A stretch of 25,671 nucleotides of DNA from Methanobacteriaceae archaeon (GTDB lineage: Archaea; Methanobacteriota; Methanobacteria; Methanobacteriales; Methanobacteriaceae): assembly GCA_900766745.1 (NCBI GenBank), contig CAAFWR010000104.1, positions 1-25,671 of the forward strand. The letters run 5' to 3'. The notes beneath the pieces were generated by a model, which saw nothing but the letters and a program-made list of their open reading frames with translations, searched no databases and had not been told where the DNA came from. Positions 25,579-25,671 of the stretch are shown here, piece by piece. Both the position numbers and the translations under genes were made by a program. Position 1 is the stretch's first letter, and each line of letters opens with the position of its first letter.

Positions 25579-25599
25579 AAACTTCAGTTTCCAAAATGG
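25579..25599 (+). repeat. 21-bp cassette-boundary repeat, right copy
   Basis: Identical over 21 bases to the minus strand of 1792-1812, giving an inverted pair about 23.8 kb apart. It begins with AAACT-TC-AGTTT (25579-25590) and continues CCAAAATGG. The first base belongs to the TAA stop, after which the second adhesin-like frame opens. Sequence upstream (25469-25578) shows no similarity to the equivalent left flank. Confidence 0.85.
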
Positions 25600-25671
25600 A
25601 GGTGCTCTGCTCTGGAATGGTGAAAATGGTACTTTAACTGATTGTACTTTCATTAAGAATAATGCTAATGC
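25580..25671 (+). pseudogene. Second start-less adhesin-like cassette, cut by window edge
   Basis: The frame opens at AAC (25580-25582) directly after an in-frame TAA (25577-25579) and reads NFSFQNGGALLWNGENG, then TLTDCTFIKNNAN, for 30 codons to the end of the window. This is one complete repeat of the same adhesin-like beta-helix family as the left cassette, which begins NFSFQNGAGTILWSGNKG. No ATG, GTG or TTG in this frame, no ribosome binding site and no signal peptide precede it. Whether it continues as a long frame lies outside the window. Confidence 0.7.

Overview
The window is A+T-rich archaeal DNA and most likely comes from a Methanobacteriales methanogen close to Methanobrevibacter. 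Four things support this: the complete archaeal S10/spc ribosomal protein order, with L32e, L19e, L34e, L14e, aIF1, Rnp1, archaeal AdkA/Cmk, an EMC3-like protein and Cbf5; a pyruvate carboxylase A subunit directly followed by biotin protein ligase; a SelA-like PLP protein of the MJ0158 family; and asparagine/glycine-rich adhesin-like beta-helix repeats at both ends. The genus is inferred from gene content, not from a search. Ribosome binding sites are mostly GGTGA(T) or GGAGG.

Layout. (1) 168-1811 (-): a start-less, 547-codon adhesin-like reading frame with two beta-helix repeat blocks separated by a leader-like segment. (2) 1984-18621 (-): a 31-gene superoperon transcribed right to left. It runs L3, L4, L23, L2, S19, L22, S3, L29, aIF1, Rnp1, S17, L14, L24, S4e, L5, S14, S8, L6, L32e, L19e, L18, S5, L30, L15, SecY, AdkA, DUF106/EMC3-like, L34e, Cmk, L14e, Cbf5. 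S14 is only 47 codons long and starts with TTG. (3) 18938-20596 (-): two RNA-methyltransferase-type genes, a SPOUT protein and a METTL5-like MTase, in keeping with the ribosome theme. (4) 20677-23100 (+): pycA-birA, the biotin carboxylase subunit and the ligase that biotinylates its partner, ending in a hairpin plus T-run. (5) 23114-25459 (-): an MJ0158-like PLP protein translationally coupled to an unrecognised two-repeat acidic protein, then a stand-alone class I fumarase beta subunit. (6) 25580-25671 (+): the first 30 codons of a second adhesin-like cassette, cut by the window edge.

The most unusual signal is at the two ends. Both adhesin-like cassettes point outward, both lack a start codon and any 5' secretion signal, and both become open at exactly the same codon (the Asn of NFSFQNG), directly after a stop codon (TGA on the left, TAA on the right). 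The boundary is an identical 21-bp sequence in inverted orientation (1792-1812 and 25579-25599) that contains the 5+2+5 dyad AAACT-TC-AGTTT. A diverged copy of this motif also marks the internal leader/repeat junction inside the left cassette. This looks like a store of silent surface-protein cassettes with a fixed recombination boundary. That function is inference; the shared boundary is directly visible.
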